From contig NZ_JABEQE010000007.1 of assembly GCF_014174375.1 (NCBI RefSeq), positions 1-64,000 on the forward strand: DNA of 64,000 nt, in the 5' to 3' direction. Source of the stretch: Gluconacetobacter asukensis. GTDB lineage: Bacteria; Pseudomonadota; Alphaproteobacteria; Acetobacterales; Acetobacteraceae. A program made the position numbers and the translations under genes. Shown piece after piece: positions 1 to 8,799 of the stretch. The notes below the pieces were generated by a model. That model was given only the letters and a program-made list of their open reading frames with translations, was not told the DNA's origin and searched no databases. Position 1 is the stretch's first letter. The number at the start of each line of letters is the position of its first letter.

Positions 1-102
1 AAGGATTACGAGCGCTACGCTTCAACGCTCGCAAGTCTCCATGTCGTCGCTTTCGCATGCTTCATGCTCAGAAACGCCGCTATACTCGCTCAAGGTGCAT
101 AA
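1..102 (+). pseudogene. IS5-type transposase, C-terminal end only
   Basis: Reading from base 1 gives 33 codons ending at a TAA at 100-102. The peptide contains ERYASTLASLHVVAFACFML, which resembles the last helix of IS5-family DDE transposases. The rest of the gene lies outside the window, so I cannot say whether the element is intact. The stop codon of the neighbouring LysR gene is only about 20 bases away, so the insertion sequence probably ends between 103 and 120. No inverted repeat can be proved from one end. Confidence 0.6.
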
Positions 103-120
103 CACCCTCTAAGCGCGCCG

Positions 121-1038
121 TCATCGCCCGATCCCGGATATTGTCGCAACTTCTCTGCTGAGAAAATCGGCACAAAGCCGAACCCGCGTCAGGCTTGCCC
201 GCTCGGGTGCGATCAACATGCTTAGCGGTGCGGAGGGAAGCCTGTAATTCGACAGCACGAGGTCCAGCCGGCCGTCCTGCAGGCAGTCCTCCACCAGCCA
301 CCGATGCGCCGGCCCGAAACCGCGTCCCGCCAGGAAAGCCTCCCGTGCGGCGAGTCCATGATCGACATTCAGGCGCCCGTGGAATGGAACGATATGATGT
401 TTGCCCTTCGGTCCCTGGAGAACCAGCCGATCGGAACCGTGAACACGGGAGAGGCGCACGCCTTCCCGATCACGCAGATCCTCGGGCCGCCTCAGCGGGC
501 CGTTGCGGCGCAGCCAGTCCGGCGAGGCCACCAGCACACGCTGGCTTTCACCCAGCGCCCGCAGCTTCATCGAACTGTCGGTCAGCGGGCCGAGGCGGAT
601 GGCGATGTCGACGCCCTCTCGCACCAGATCGACACGTTCGTCGGTCAGACTGAATTCCACCCGTATCCCAGGATTCCGGTCCTGGAAGGCAAAGATCAGC
701 CGGCTGACATGCAGGACTCCGAGGGCCGCGGTGCATGAGAGGCGGACCGTTCCCGCAATCGCCTGACGTGTCTGGCGCATCTCCTGGCTGGCCTGTTCGA
801 CTAGGCACAGGATGTTCAGGCATTGCGCGTAATAGCGCGTGCCCTCTTCGGTCAGTGCCGTGCGGCGGGTGGTGCGGGTGAGCAGAGAAACCCCCAGCGC
901 CTCTTCGAGCTCGCGCAGATGGCGGGTGATCGTGGACTGGCCCGAGCCGGTTTCACGCGCGACTGCCGCGAGATTGCCGCGTTCGGCAATGCGGACGAAT
1001 GTTCGCATCCGGTCGAGTGAGACATCTGATTGTTCCAT
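121..1038 (-). CDS. LysR family transcriptional regulator
   Basis: A 305-residue protein of normal LysR length. Residues about 8-67 form the winged helix-turn-helix (TFVRIAERGNLAAVARETGS followed by STITRHLRELEEALGVSLL). Residues about 95-297 form the periplasmic-binding-protein-like effector domain. It is transcribed divergently from the flavodoxin-fold oxidoreductase at 1141, separated by about 100 bases, the classic arrangement for a LysR regulator and its target. The effector cannot be predicted. Its 3' end abuts an IS5-type transposase remnant, but the protein does not look truncated. Confidence 0.9.
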   Translation of the reverse strand: MEQSDVSLDRMRTFVRIAERGNLAAVARETGSGQSTITRHLRELEEALGVSLLTRTTRRTALTEEGTRYYAQCLNILCLVEQASQEMRQTRQAIAGTVRLSCTAALGVLHVSRLIFAFQDRNPGIRVEFSLTDERVDLVREGVDIAIRLGPLTDSSMKLRALGESQRVLVASPDWLRRNGPLRRPEDLRDREGVRLSRVHGSDRLVLQGPKGKHHIVPFHGRLNVDHGLAAREAFLAGRGFGPAHRWLVEDCLQDGRLDLVLSNYRLPSAPLSMLIAPERASLTRVRLCADFLSREVATISGIGR

Positions 1039-1064
1039 TTTCCGGCATTGTCCCTTCCACTCAG

Positions 1065-1074
1065 CCCATATGGG
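1065..1074. promoter_or_regulatory. Palindrome in LysR/oxidoreductase intergenic region
   Basis: CCCATATGGG is a perfect 10-base palindrome in the divergent promoter region between the LysR gene and the oxidoreductase. It could be part of the LysR operator, although it does not match the usual T-N11-A form exactly. Inference from position and symmetry only. Confidence 0.3.
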
Positions 1075-1140
1075 AAGAGAATAGCCTATCGCCTATCCTC
1101 GGAAAGTTGCCAATTCTTTCGACCTGCATGAGGAAGCACC

Positions 1141-1932
1141 ATGAATGTCCTGATCGTCTTCGCCCATCCGGAAAGATACTCGCTCAACGGCGCCCTCCTC
1201 GATGTCGCCGTCGCCGAACTGGCGGCCCAGGGACATGAGGTGCGTGTATCGGATCTCTATGCCATGCACTGGAAGGCTGCGGTTGACAGAGACGATTTTC
1301 CCGGCCTGTCGTCCGACGGACCGCTGAAGGTCTGGAAAGCGTCCAATGACGGGTTCGCGGCGGACGCGCTCACGGCGGATGTGAAGGCCGAGCAGGAGAA
1401 GCTGCTCTGGGCCGATACCGTCATTCTGCAGTTCCCGTTGTGGTGGTTCGCCATGCCGGCCATCCTCAAGGGCTGGGTTGATCGGGTCTATGCCTCCGGC
1501 TTCGCCTATGGGGTGGGCGAACACAGCGAGCAGCGCTGGGGCGACCGGTATGGCGAAGGGGTCATGGCCGGCAAGCGCGCAATGCTGATGGTCACTGCAG
1601 GCGGGTGGCCCGAACATTATTCGGACCGTGGGATCAATGGCCCGATCGACGATCTGCTGTTCCCGATCAATCATGGGATCCTTTTCTATCCCGGCTTCAC
1701 CGTTCTGCCACCCTTCGTGGCCTATCGTGTCGATCGGATGGACGAGCCGAAATTCAGGATTCTCGCGGAACAATTGCGCGAGCGGATGAAGACCCTGGAA
1801 ACGATCGCGCCGATTCCTTATCGCAAGCAGAATTACGGCGACTACCAGATCCCGACCATGGAGCTGCAGCCCGGATTGGCGCCGCCGGGAGCGCGCGGAT
1901 TCGAGGTACATCTCGCCCCTGAACGCGACTGA
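1141..1932 (+). CDS. NAD(P)H oxidoreductase, flavodoxin-2 fold (MdaB/KefF-like)
   Basis: A 263-residue protein of the flavodoxin-2 family, which reduces quinones or other electrophiles with NAD(P)H through bound FMN or FAD. Seen in the sequence: the N-terminal strand-loop MNVLIVFAHPERYSLNGALL and the flavin-pocket segment FPLWWFAMPAILKGWVDRV at about residues 99-117. Length is typical of the larger members with a C-terminal extension. It sits divergently to a LysR regulator that probably controls it in response to an electrophile or quinone. The substrate is unknown. The AUG follows the leader segment gaggaagcacc, a reasonable ribosome binding site. Confidence 0.85.
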   Translation: MNVLIVFAHPERYSLNGALLDVAVAELAAQGHEVRVSDLYAMHWKAAVDRDDFPGLSSDGPLKVWKASNDGFAADALTADVKAEQEKLLWADTVILQFPLWWFAMPAILKGWVDRVYASGFAYGVGEHSEQRWGDRYGEGVMAGKRAMLMVTAGGWPEHYSDRGINGPIDDLLFPINHGILFYPGFTVLPPFVAYRVDRMDEPKFRILAEQLRERMKTLETIAPIPYRKQNYGDYQIPTMELQPGLAPPGARGFEVHLAPERD

Positions 1933-2000
1933 CAGTTGCGCGGCAAAGCAGGAATGAACGTCAGTGGTCCCAGGCCGGGTATGCCGCTTGGAGCATGTCA

Positions 2001-2633
2001 TCATGCCTGCGCTCCTGGCCGCCTGGCGATGGTCGTGAACCAGGCGCGCAGGGTAGTGGCTTCATCTGGCAATGTCAGCTTCAGTCGGCTGCGGGCGAAA
2101 TCCAGTGTGACGAACGCGGTGATGTCGGCGATCGAGAAGGCATTGCCCGCGACATAGGGTACATCGCGCAGCCGGGTGTCCAGGTCGGCCATGAAATCGG
2201 TCAGCCTCTGACGACCGCGCGCGGCAAGCTCGGGGATTTGCGCATAGCCGTGTGGTCCGACCAGTGCGCGGCCCGACAGTCCCGGCAGGCCGTTCCTTAC
2301 GGCTTCCATCACTGCAAGATAGCCGTCGATCTCCATGCGCCGGTCCCACATGCCGATGATGGCGCGCTGTTCTCGCGTCGCGCCCATCAGAGGGGGATCG
2401 GGATGCAGCTCCTCCAGATAACGGCAGATGACGGGCACCTCGCTGATCGCGGTGCCGTCGTCCAGTTCCAGAACGGGAACAGTGCAGGAGGGATTGAGGA
2501 TGCGGAACGTGGGCGCGAACTGCTCGCGCTTGGCCAGATCGACCGTAACGGTCGGGATCGTCAGCCCTTTCTCGGCGATGAAGAAGCGTACGCGCCGTGG
2601 ATTGGGGGCGGTGGGGTAGTCGTAAAGCTTCAT
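2001..2633 (-). CDS. Glutathione S-transferase
   Basis: A 210-residue cytosolic-type GST that conjugates or reduces electrophiles with glutathione. The thioredoxin-fold N-domain starts MKLYDYPTAPNPRRVRFFIA and carries the PSCTVPVLELDDG loop (the conserved cis-proline) and ISEVPVICRYLEE. The all-helical C-domain follows. An in-frame extension to 2780 is possible, but the family-conserved start is the ATG at 2633. That ATG overlaps the stop of the upstream gene (ATGA at 2630-2633), so the two genes are translationally coupled. Substrate unknown. Confidence 0.9.
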   Translation of the reverse strand: MKLYDYPTAPNPRRVRFFIAEKGLTIPTVTVDLAKREQFAPTFRILNPSCTVPVLELDDGTAISEVPVICRYLEELHPDPPLMGATREQRAIIGMWDRRMEIDGYLAVMEAVRNGLPGLSGRALVGPHGYAQIPELAARGRQRLTDFMADLDTRLRDVPYVAGNAFSIADITAFVTLDFARSRLKLTLPDEATTLRAWFTTIARRPGAQA

Positions 2634-3196
2634 GGCAATGCTGCGCGCGGGTGGTGAGAGGGCGGAGACTCCGACTGTTCCCGGATGGCCGTGAGCATGC
2701 GACGGCGGATCAGGCCGCTGACCGGGCGGATCAGATACCAATAGGGAGTGAAGCGGCGCCTGGCCAGGTCCGTGACGCAAAGCACGCGGGTTTCCGTCAC
2801 CAGCCGCCGGGTGTCGTGTGGTCCCTGCTGAATGGAGAAGCCCAGAGCGAGCTTGCAGACGTCGTCATAGCGAGGGGTGAGAAAAGCGTCCGTCGAGGGA
2901 ATGTCGCACAATCCGTAATCCGCCTGCCAGAACGCACCGACAAGGCCGTAGACCAGAGCCGTATCGTCCTGCCGTTCCAGCACCGTGAAGTCGGTGAGGT
3001 CCAGATGCCGTTGCCGCGCGCGGCCGAACAGGCGGGTGGGCATCTCCCGCAGGCGGATGGCGGAGCGGACCAGGGGATCATCCTCATTCCGCCAGGCGGC
3101 CACCGCGTTCATGATGCGGCTGGCCGGGGCGGCAATATCGGCGCCATGCCGCTCGCTGAAATCAAAGCGCGGCAGGAAATCCTCCAACGGGTTCAT
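2630..3196 (-). CDS. Hypothetical protein coupled to GST
   Basis: About 188 residues, beginning MNPLEDFLPRFDFSERHGAD; an upstream ATG at 3238 would add 14 residues. The sequence includes LVGAFWQADYGLCDIPSTDAF and a basic C-terminal third (FTPYWYLIRPVSGLIRRRML). The overall pattern resembles the DUF2867/SRPBCC-like 'coenzyme-binding' helix-grip proteins, but I do not recognise a catalytic motif. It is the first gene of a two-gene operon with the glutathione S-transferase (ATGA overlap), which suggests a shared detoxification or lipid-ligand role. Function is not assigned. Confidence 0.7.
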   Translation of the reverse strand: MNPLEDFLPRFDFSERHGADIAAPASRIMNAVAAWRNEDDPLVRSAIRLREMPTRLFGRARQRHLDLTDFTVLERQDDTALVYGLVGAFWQADYGLCDIPSTDAFLTPRYDDVCKLALGFSIQQGPHDTRRLVTETRVLCVTDLARRRFTPYWYLIRPVSGLIRRRMLTAIREQSESPPSHHPRAALP

Positions 3197-3543
3197 CGTT
3201 CTTCCATTCTTCCGCCCGGTAAGCCGGCGCAGGAGCATATTCGGTCAGACGATCCTTTCGTGTCGTATCACCGTTCTTGCGATAATTTATCCGTTGGACT
3301 CCATACTTTTCCAGTGATCGTGACGGCGATAGGTCCGTGGAGCAGGCCACACCGTGCTGGCGCGTGGGGGAGTCCGATATCAGGGCGGCCGCTTGCGTTT
3401 CTCCTGCATCACCTAGATTCATATAGAAAACATTCGGGGGAGAATGCCAGCATAGTTTCGGACGCGGGAACGACAGCGAGGACGTATGGGAGAGGGGGCG
3501 GATCGGGTTCTTGGGATTTGATCTCAGAGCCGATTTCATTGGG
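3197..3543. other. Intergenic region, no gene seen
   Basis: About 350 bases between the start of the hypothetical-GST operon and the stop of the racemase gene. Both neighbours are on the minus strand. Short overlapping ORFs exist on both strands, but none has a convincing start site or protein-like composition. The promoter of the hypothetical-GST operon should lie in the AT-richer part around 3250-3310. Confidence 0.5.
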
Positions 3544-4257
3544 TCAGTCTTCATCGGAGGGCGTTTGTTCCAGACTCATCGTCACGGCCGCTTCGGCATG
3601 GATCGACGTGGTGTCATAGAGCGGCACCGGGCTGTCGTCAGGAGCGATCAGGAGCATGATTTCCGTGCAGCCCAGAATGATCGCTTCCGCCCCACGGCGT
3701 TGCAGCCGTTCGATGATGTCGCGATAGGCTCGGCGTGAATCCGGCAGGACACGCCCCCGCACCAGTTCCTCGTAGATTACCTGATGGATGGTTCGGCGAT
3801 CGTCTTCGTCCGGAACAAGCACGTCGAGATCATGCCGTTCCGTCAGGCGCCCCTTGTAGAAATCCTGTTCCATCGTGAAAGCCATGCCCAGTAGCCCTAC
3901 CCTGCGCAGCCCGTCCGCTCGGATGCGTGCGGCGGTCGGGTCGGCAATGTGCAGCAGGGGGATATCGATCGCCGCCTGCACGTTGTCTGCCATGCGATGC
4001 ATGGTGTTCGTGCAGATCATGACGAAATCCGCGCCGCCACGTTCGAGCCGACGTGCGGCCTCGATCATCCGATCCGTGGCGTCGTCCCAGCGATCCGCGT
4101 GCTGCAGATTTTCGATTTCGGCGAAATCGAACGACCACATCAGGCACTGGGCGGAATGGAGCCCACCCAGCCGCTGGCGCACGCCTTCATTGATGAGGCG
4201 ATAATAGGCGGCGGAGCTTTCCCAACTCATGCCGCCGATGAGGCCGATCGTTTTCAT
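3544..4257 (-). CDS. Aspartate/glutamate racemase family protein (YgeA/RacX-like)
   Basis: A 237-residue cofactor-independent amino-acid racemase. The protein starts MKTIGLIGGMSWESSAAYY and carries the two catalytic cysteines in ICTNTMH (Cys82) and LGCTEI (Cys197), as in aspartate and hydantoin racemases. An in-frame extension to 4959 is an artefact, because it runs through the upstream gene in another frame. The ATG at 4257 overlaps the stop of the LysE-type exporter (ATGA), so the pair forms an operon. Together with the divergent MocR-type regulator this suggests handling of a D- or branched amino acid by racemisation and export. Confidence 0.88.
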   Translation of the reverse strand: MKTIGLIGGMSWESSAAYYRLINEGVRQRLGGLHSAQCLMWSFDFAEIENLQHADRWDDATDRMIEAARRLERGGADFVMICTNTMHRMADNVQAAIDIPLLHIADPTAARIRADGLRRVGLLGMAFTMEQDFYKGRLTERHDLDVLVPDEDDRRTIHQVIYEELVRGRVLPDSRRAYRDIIERLQRRGAEAIILGCTEIMLLIAPDDSPVPLYDTTSIHAEAAVTMSLEQTPSDED

Positions 4258-4868
4258 CGTGCTGCGGCTTCCTGTAACAGAGGGTAAAGCGACGCCACCA
4301 GCAGCAGCGCCATACCGACATTGAAACTGCGTAGGATCGCGGGGCGTGTCAGCCAGCGTCGCATGCTCGCGCCGAAACCGGCCCATAGGCTGACTGTCGG
4401 TAGATTGATCGCCCCGCAGATCAGGCAGGCGACCAGAAGGTTGAACAGGTAGTCCTGACGGGGCGTGTAGGCGGAGACGATACCAATCGCCATGACCCAT
4501 GCCTTCGGGTTGACCCACTGGAAGCCGGCCGCCTGAAGAAAACCGATGGGCCGCGCGCTGCTGATCGACGCCGTGCTGGTATCCGATGTCGCGATTTTCC
4601 AGGCGAGCCACAACAGATACAGCGCACTGACATATTTCAGCATCACATAGAGCAGGGGGAGCCGGTCGAAGATGCTGCCCAGCCCGACACCGACCAGGGC
4701 GATCATGATGACGAACCCGACACTGACGCCCAGCATGTGCGGCACCGTCCGCCGAAATCCATGATTGAGCCCAGACGCCGCGAGCATTGTGTTGTTCGGA
4801 CCCGGTGTGATCAATGCGACAAGCGCGAACACAGCCAGGGGACCGAAGCTGTTCCAGAAGGCCGACAT
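4254..4868 (-). CDS. LysE/RhtB family amino-acid exporter
   Basis: A 204-residue inner-membrane protein with about six hydrophobic segments. The N-terminal signature ALITPGPNNTMLAASGLNHG is diagnostic of the LysE/RhtB family, which exports amino acids or homoserine lactones. It is the first gene of the operon with the racemase (ATGA overlap at 4254-4257). It diverges from the MocR-type regulator at 4980 across about 110 bases that contain repeats likely to be the regulator's binding sites. Confidence 0.9.
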   Translation of the reverse strand: MSAFWNSFGPLAVFALVALITPGPNNTMLAASGLNHGFRRTVPHMLGVSVGFVIMIALVGVGLGSIFDRLPLLYVMLKYVSALYLLWLAWKIATSDTSTASISSARPIGFLQAAGFQWVNPKAWVMAIGIVSAYTPRQDYLFNLLVACLICGAINLPTVSLWAGFGASMRRWLTRPAILRSFNVGMALLLVASLYPLLQEAAAR

Positions 4869-4920
4869 CAGCGCATCTCCGTTTGCACCACAGGCAGTAT
4901 CTGCAGTATTGACGAATCAG

Positions 4921-4969
4921 CCGGAACAGAACCGGTACAGTTCGGCCAACTTCTTGCAAACTGTTCCGG
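4921..4969. promoter_or_regulatory. Candidate MocR operator: direct and inverted 9-mers
   Basis: The intergenic region contains ccggaacag (4921-4929), the near-identical direct copy ccggtacag (4932-4940) and the exact inverse ctgttccgg (4961-4969). MocR/PdxR-type regulators commonly bind a set of direct plus inverted repeats in the promoter they share with a divergent target. The last copy abuts the regulator's ribosome binding site (ggaggt, 4968-4973), so binding could also autorepress the regulator. The repeats are seen directly; the function is inferred. Confidence 0.5.
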
Positions 4970-4979
4970 AGGTGCGACC

Positions 4980-6449
4980 ATGTCAGTCGATCGCAGACGC
5001 CCTTCGGCGTTGATGCCGCACTGGCAGCCCGTCCGTGGTGGTGACCGGACGCTCGTCGCCCAGCTTGAGGATGAGATCGCCGGCCGCATCGCCGATCATG
5101 TCCTGCGCCCCGGCAGTCGCCTGCCGTCAGTGCGACGGATGGCGGAAGCCGCCGGCATCAGCCGCTTCACGGTCATTGAGGCGTACGAGCGGCTGGTGGC
5201 GCGTGGCCTCGTCGAACCGCGTCATGGTTCCGGCTATTTCGTGCGCACGCGCGCCGAGGCCCCCATTATCGCCGATGCGGCGTCGGTACCTTGCCCGCCA
5301 CCGTCCCGCCTGGACGTGGCCTGGCTCTTGCGTGGCATGTTCGGCGATGGCTCCCCCGTGGAGATTCCGGCCGGTGCCGGTCTGCTGCCGACGGGCTGGC
5401 TGGATGCGGGGCTTGTTAATACCGCTATTCGTGCGGTGGGTCGTACGGCGGATGACGCGTTTCTCGGCTATGGGCACCCGCGCGGCTATCCGCCATTGCG
5501 CGCACAATTGGCATCCCTTCTCCGGAGCCAAGGGATCGGGGCTCACCCGGATCAGCATCTGATGACGACGGCAGGGGTGACGCAAGGGCTGGACCTGATC
5601 CTTCGTTTGCTTGTGCAACCGGGCGATACGGTTTTGGTGGAGGATCCCGGCTGGTTCCTGATCTTTGGGCGGCTTGCGGCCTATGGCACGCGGATCGTCG
5701 GCGTGCCGCGTGGTCCGGAAGGGCCAGATATGGAGGCACTTGACCGGCTGGCGGCCGCGTATCGACCCAAGCTGTTCCTGATCAACAGCGCGGTGCATAA
5801 TCCAACGGGTCATACGCTCACGGCATCAGCGGCCTATGACGTGCTCCGTCTGGCGGAAAAACACGATTTCCTGGTCGTCGAAGACGACACGTATGCCGAC
5901 TTTCATCCCGATACGCCGATCCGGCTCGCAGCCCTCGATCGGCTGCGGCGCGTTATTCTTGTCGGCGGCTACGCCAAAACCCTGGCGGCCGGGCTGCGCG
6001 TCGGCATGTTGGCCGCATCGCCCGACCTGATCGCGCGCCTGCCCGATCTGAAGCTTCTGGTGGGCCTGACGACTCCCAACGTGGGGGAAAGCGTCGTGCA
6101 TCATCTTCTGCACGAGGGTCATTACAAGCGGCATCTGGCCCGTGTCCGCCTGCGGGTTGACGAGGCCCGGCACCGCTGCATTGAGGCACTGACTGAGTGC
6201 GGCCTGACGCTGCCGCATCTGCCGTATGCCGGCATGTTCGTCTGGGCCGATTGCGGACGGGATTCCGAAGGCGTGACGCGCCGGGCTGCGGAGCATGGCG
6301 TCCTGCTGGCGCCGGGCTCCCTGTTCTCTCCGACACAGGCTCCATCGACCATGCTGCGTTTTACCGTGAGTATCGCGGATACGCCGAAACTGTGGCCGGT
6401 GTTGAGGACTATCCTTATGCGAGAAACAGAAGGCGCCTGGCCAGTATGA
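4980..6449 (+). CDS. MocR-type regulator (GntR HTH fused to aminotransferase domain)
   Basis: A 489-residue fusion. Residues about 20-95 form a GntR winged helix (RPGSRLPSVRRMAEAAGISR, then TVIEAYERLVARGLVEPRHG). Residues about 120-485 form a fold-type I aminotransferase domain. The PLP pocket is present: NSAVHNPTG, EDDTYADF, and the Schiff-base lysine in GGYAKTLAAGLRVG near residue 333. Such proteins use PLP or an amino-acid aldimine as effector. The ATG at 4980 is chosen because ggaggt sits 7 bases upstream; an in-frame extension to 4737 runs into the LysE gene. It likely controls the LysE-racemase operon and itself. Confidence 0.9.
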   Translation: MSVDRRRPSALMPHWQPVRGGDRTLVAQLEDEIAGRIADHVLRPGSRLPSVRRMAEAAGISRFTVIEAYERLVARGLVEPRHGSGYFVRTRAEAPIIADAASVPCPPPSRLDVAWLLRGMFGDGSPVEIPAGAGLLPTGWLDAGLVNTAIRAVGRTADDAFLGYGHPRGYPPLRAQLASLLRSQGIGAHPDQHLMTTAGVTQGLDLILRLLVQPGDTVLVEDPGWFLIFGRLAAYGTRIVGVPRGPEGPDMEALDRLAAAYRPKLFLINSAVHNPTGHTLTASAAYDVLRLAEKHDFLVVEDDTYADFHPDTPIRLAALDRLRRVILVGGYAKTLAAGLRVGMLAASPDLIARLPDLKLLVGLTTPNVGESVVHHLLHEGHYKRHLARVRLRVDEARHRCIEALTECGLTLPHLPYAGMFVWADCGRDSEGVTRRAAEHGVLLAPGSLFSPTQAPSTMLRFTVSIADTPKLWPVLRTILMRETEGAWPV

Positions 6450-6477
6450 CCGATATTGTGGCTGCATCGGAGAACAG

Positions 6478-8057
6478 TCATGACCATGCGGTGGAGTGAA
6501 AAAGTACGTTAAATCTGTCGTTTGTGCTCGCAACCATCTCGGATTGCGGATTCCACAATTTGAGAACCAATCCTGCCCCCGCAACCACTGATACCGACAC
6601 TCCCGTGAGCCCAGCTCCGGGAGTGTTCGTGTTTTTAGCCTTTCCAATGGCTTGCTGCTCGATCCAGTTCAGGATCGTGCCCAGTTCTCCATACAGCATC
6701 GCGTCGATCTCGCCCCGGTTCGGGCCGGGAGTGAGCACGACCTTCTCGATCAGCGCCCGAAGCGCCTCGGCGGCTTCCAGCCGTTCCTCGGGGCGGTTGA
6801 GGGCGTCGGTCAGACGGCCGACCTTCCGGGCGTAGACCGCTGCGGCACTCGGCAGCAGGTCCGGCACAGCGTCGGGGACATCGGACAGCAGGGATGCCAG
6901 CTCGGCCTTGCGGGCTTCGAGCGTGTCCATCTCCGCTTTCATGCTGGGATGAAACATGCCTTCCTTGATGGCCTCGATGATGCCCCGGATCTGTTTCTCG
7001 ACCTTCACCTGTTCCACCTGCCAGACATCGGCGTTGGACCGACGCTCGCGATTCAGACGGTTGGTCTCCTCGGCATAGGCGCGCATCGCCTCGGCCGCGA
7101 TCTCGGGCGCCATCATCCGGTCCTTAAGACCGGAGAGCACGCGGCGCTCCAGATCGGGACGGGGGATCGTCCGACTGTTGGTGCAGGAGCCATTGGTGAC
7201 ATGGCCTGAACAGGCGAAACGGTCGGAACCTCGCAGAGCGTAGGGGCCACCGCACTGGCCGCAGAACAGCAGGCCCGATAGCAGGGATTTCGGCCGGCGC
7301 GTGCCGTTGAGCCGGTTGCGCTTGTGGTGGGCGCGAACAGCCTCGGTGACGTTGACGTATTTCTCGGCGATCTGGCTCTGCCGCGCTTCACATGGCCCCG
7401 GATGGTGGTGTCGCTCCACAGCTTGCCCTCGGGGCCGGCAATGCCCTGATCGTTCAGAGCCTTGGCAATCGCGCGCGGGCCAATGCCGGCAGCGAAGTCA
7501 CGGAAGATGCGGCGGACGATCTCCGCCTGATGCGCGTCGATCTCGCGGTCGCCCCGGATCTGTTCCCCGCGTGCGTCGAACTGTTGGATGACGCGATAGC
7601 CATAGCACAACCCACCGCCAGATTTGCCGTCCTCGACCCGGCCGCGCAGGCCACGATGGGTCTTGGCCGCCAGATCTTTGAGGAACAGGGCGTTCATGGT
7701 GCCCTTGAGGCCGACATGCAGTTCGCTGATCTCGCCCTCGGAGAGGGTGACGATCGGCACGCCGGCGAATTTCAGGTGCTTGAACAGGGTGGCGACGTCG
7801 GCCTGGTCGCGCGAGATGCGGTCCAGCGCTTCGGCCAGCACGATATCGAACCGTCCGGCCTGGGCATCCTGTAACAGGGTCTGGATACCGGGACGCAGGA
7901 TCATGCTGGCGCCGGAGATGCCCGCGTCCTTGTAGGCGCCAATGACGTTCCATTTCTCGCGCTTGGCGTGTTCGCGGCAGACGCGGAACTGGTCCTCGAT
8001 CGAGGCGTCGCGCTGGTTGTCGGAGGAATAACGGGCATACAGGGCGACGCGGGTCAT
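6478..8057 (-). pseudogene. Large serine recombinase with internal deletion and frameshift
   Basis: The 5' part (8057 down to about 7390) encodes the resolvase catalytic domain, MTRVALYARYSSDNQ with its nucleophilic serine, and the recombinase domain up to LWSDTTIRGHVKRG. The 3' part (about 7419 to 6478) resumes in another frame at EARQSQIAEKYVNVTEAVR. It then gives the zinc ribbon (LLFCGQCGGPYALRG, SCTN) and a coiled coil. Full-length relatives have roughly 60-70 residues between these two points. The join lies in gcgcggca (reverse strand near 7380-7390), a short sequence plausibly present at both ends of the deleted piece. The gene is therefore probably dead. The usual C-terminal end also appears replaced by unrelated sequence after VSVVAGAG. 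Confidence 0.82.
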
Positions 8058-8085
8058 GGGGGTGTTCCTTGGGTGGTGTTTCCTA

Positions 8086-8466
8086 TCAGGCGACCTTGTC
8101 CATCCGGCTGGGCCGGATCAGCACCTCGGCCGAAATGCCGAGGCCGTCATGTAACTGGCGGATCATGTCGATCGACAGGCCGCGCTTGCGGTTCAGCACG
8201 TCCGCTACCCGGTTACGCGGGCCGATCATCGGCTCCAGATCCTTGCGGGTGAGGCCCTGCTGTTCCATGCGGAAGCGGATCGCCTCGACCGGATCGGGCG
8301 GGTCGATCGGATGGTGCTTCACCTCATACGCGTCGATCAGGGTTGCCAGCACATCGAGCTTGTCGCCGTCCGGCGTGCCGCTTTTGGCACCCCACAGGCG
8401 TCCGACTTCTTCCAGCGCCGCGTCATAATCCGCCTCGTTGCGGATGGGTTTCAGATCAGCCGTCAT
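8086..8466 (-). CDS. higA: HigA-type antitoxin
   Basis: A 126-residue helix-turn-helix protein. The N-terminal half (MTADLKPIRNEADYDAALEE) is the toxin-binding part. The C-terminal half carries the XRE-like HTH (FRMEQQGLTRKDLEPMIGPR, then RVADVLNRKRGLSIDMI). Its start overlaps the end of the toxin gene by 11 bases. The order is toxin first, antitoxin second, the reversed order characteristic of higBA. It neutralises the toxin and represses the operon, probably through the palindrome at 8800. Confidence 0.9.
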   Translation of the reverse strand: MTADLKPIRNEADYDAALEEVGRLWGAKSGTPDGDKLDVLATLIDAYEVKHHPIDPPDPVEAIRFRMEQQGLTRKDLEPMIGPRNRVADVLNRKRGLSIDMIRQLHDGLGISAEVLIRPSRMDKVA

Positions 8467-8779
8467 GTTCCACCTCCGTCACGTCGATCCTGTCATACGC
8501 TTTGTGTGTGCCGATCCATTTGATCCAGACGATGCTTTTCTCGAAATCGACCGCCACGACTAGGCGATAGGCGTTACCTTTGATGTTGAAGACGATCCGC
8601 TCGGCGCTGACGATGCTGGCTGTGGCATAGAGCCGCTTCACATCGGCGGTGCTCGTCCATGTGGCCCTGCCGACTTCGGCGAACCAGGCGTCCAGCGCTG
8701 CCTTGACGGCCGGCTGGTCCTTCTGGCCCGTCAGGCTGTCGACGAACTCCCTCAGCGTGCGGCGGGCGATGATCCTCAT
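8456..8779 (-). CDS. higB: HigB-type mRNA interferase toxin
   Basis: A 107-residue protein of the HigB toxin family (RelE-like fold, ribosome-dependent mRNA cleavage). Diagnostic segments: MRIIARRTLREFVDSL at the N-terminus and KGNAYRLVVAVDFEKSIVWI then KWIGTHKAYDRID at the C-terminus. Translation is probably coupled to the antitoxin, whose ATG lies 11 bases inside this gene. The pair sits beside a broken recombinase, consistent with a stabilisation module of a former mobile element. Confidence 0.9.
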   Translation of the reverse strand: MRIIARRTLREFVDSLTGQKDQPAVKAALDAWFAEVGRATWTSTADVKRLYATASIVSAERIVFNIKGNAYRLVVAVDFEKSIVWIKWIGTHKAYDRIDVTEVEHDG

Positions 8780-8799
8780 TGACTGACCTTATATCACGG

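Noticed and set aside
3544-4959. 471-residue version of the racemase
   Set aside because: The extra N-terminal part runs through the LysE gene in a different frame; the Rossmann-like start at 4257 is conserved in the family.
6478-7419. Independent 313-residue gene starting MERHHHPGPC
   Set aside because: The first ten residues are out-of-frame readings of the recombinase domain; the rest is the recombinase's own zinc-ribbon and coiled-coil part.
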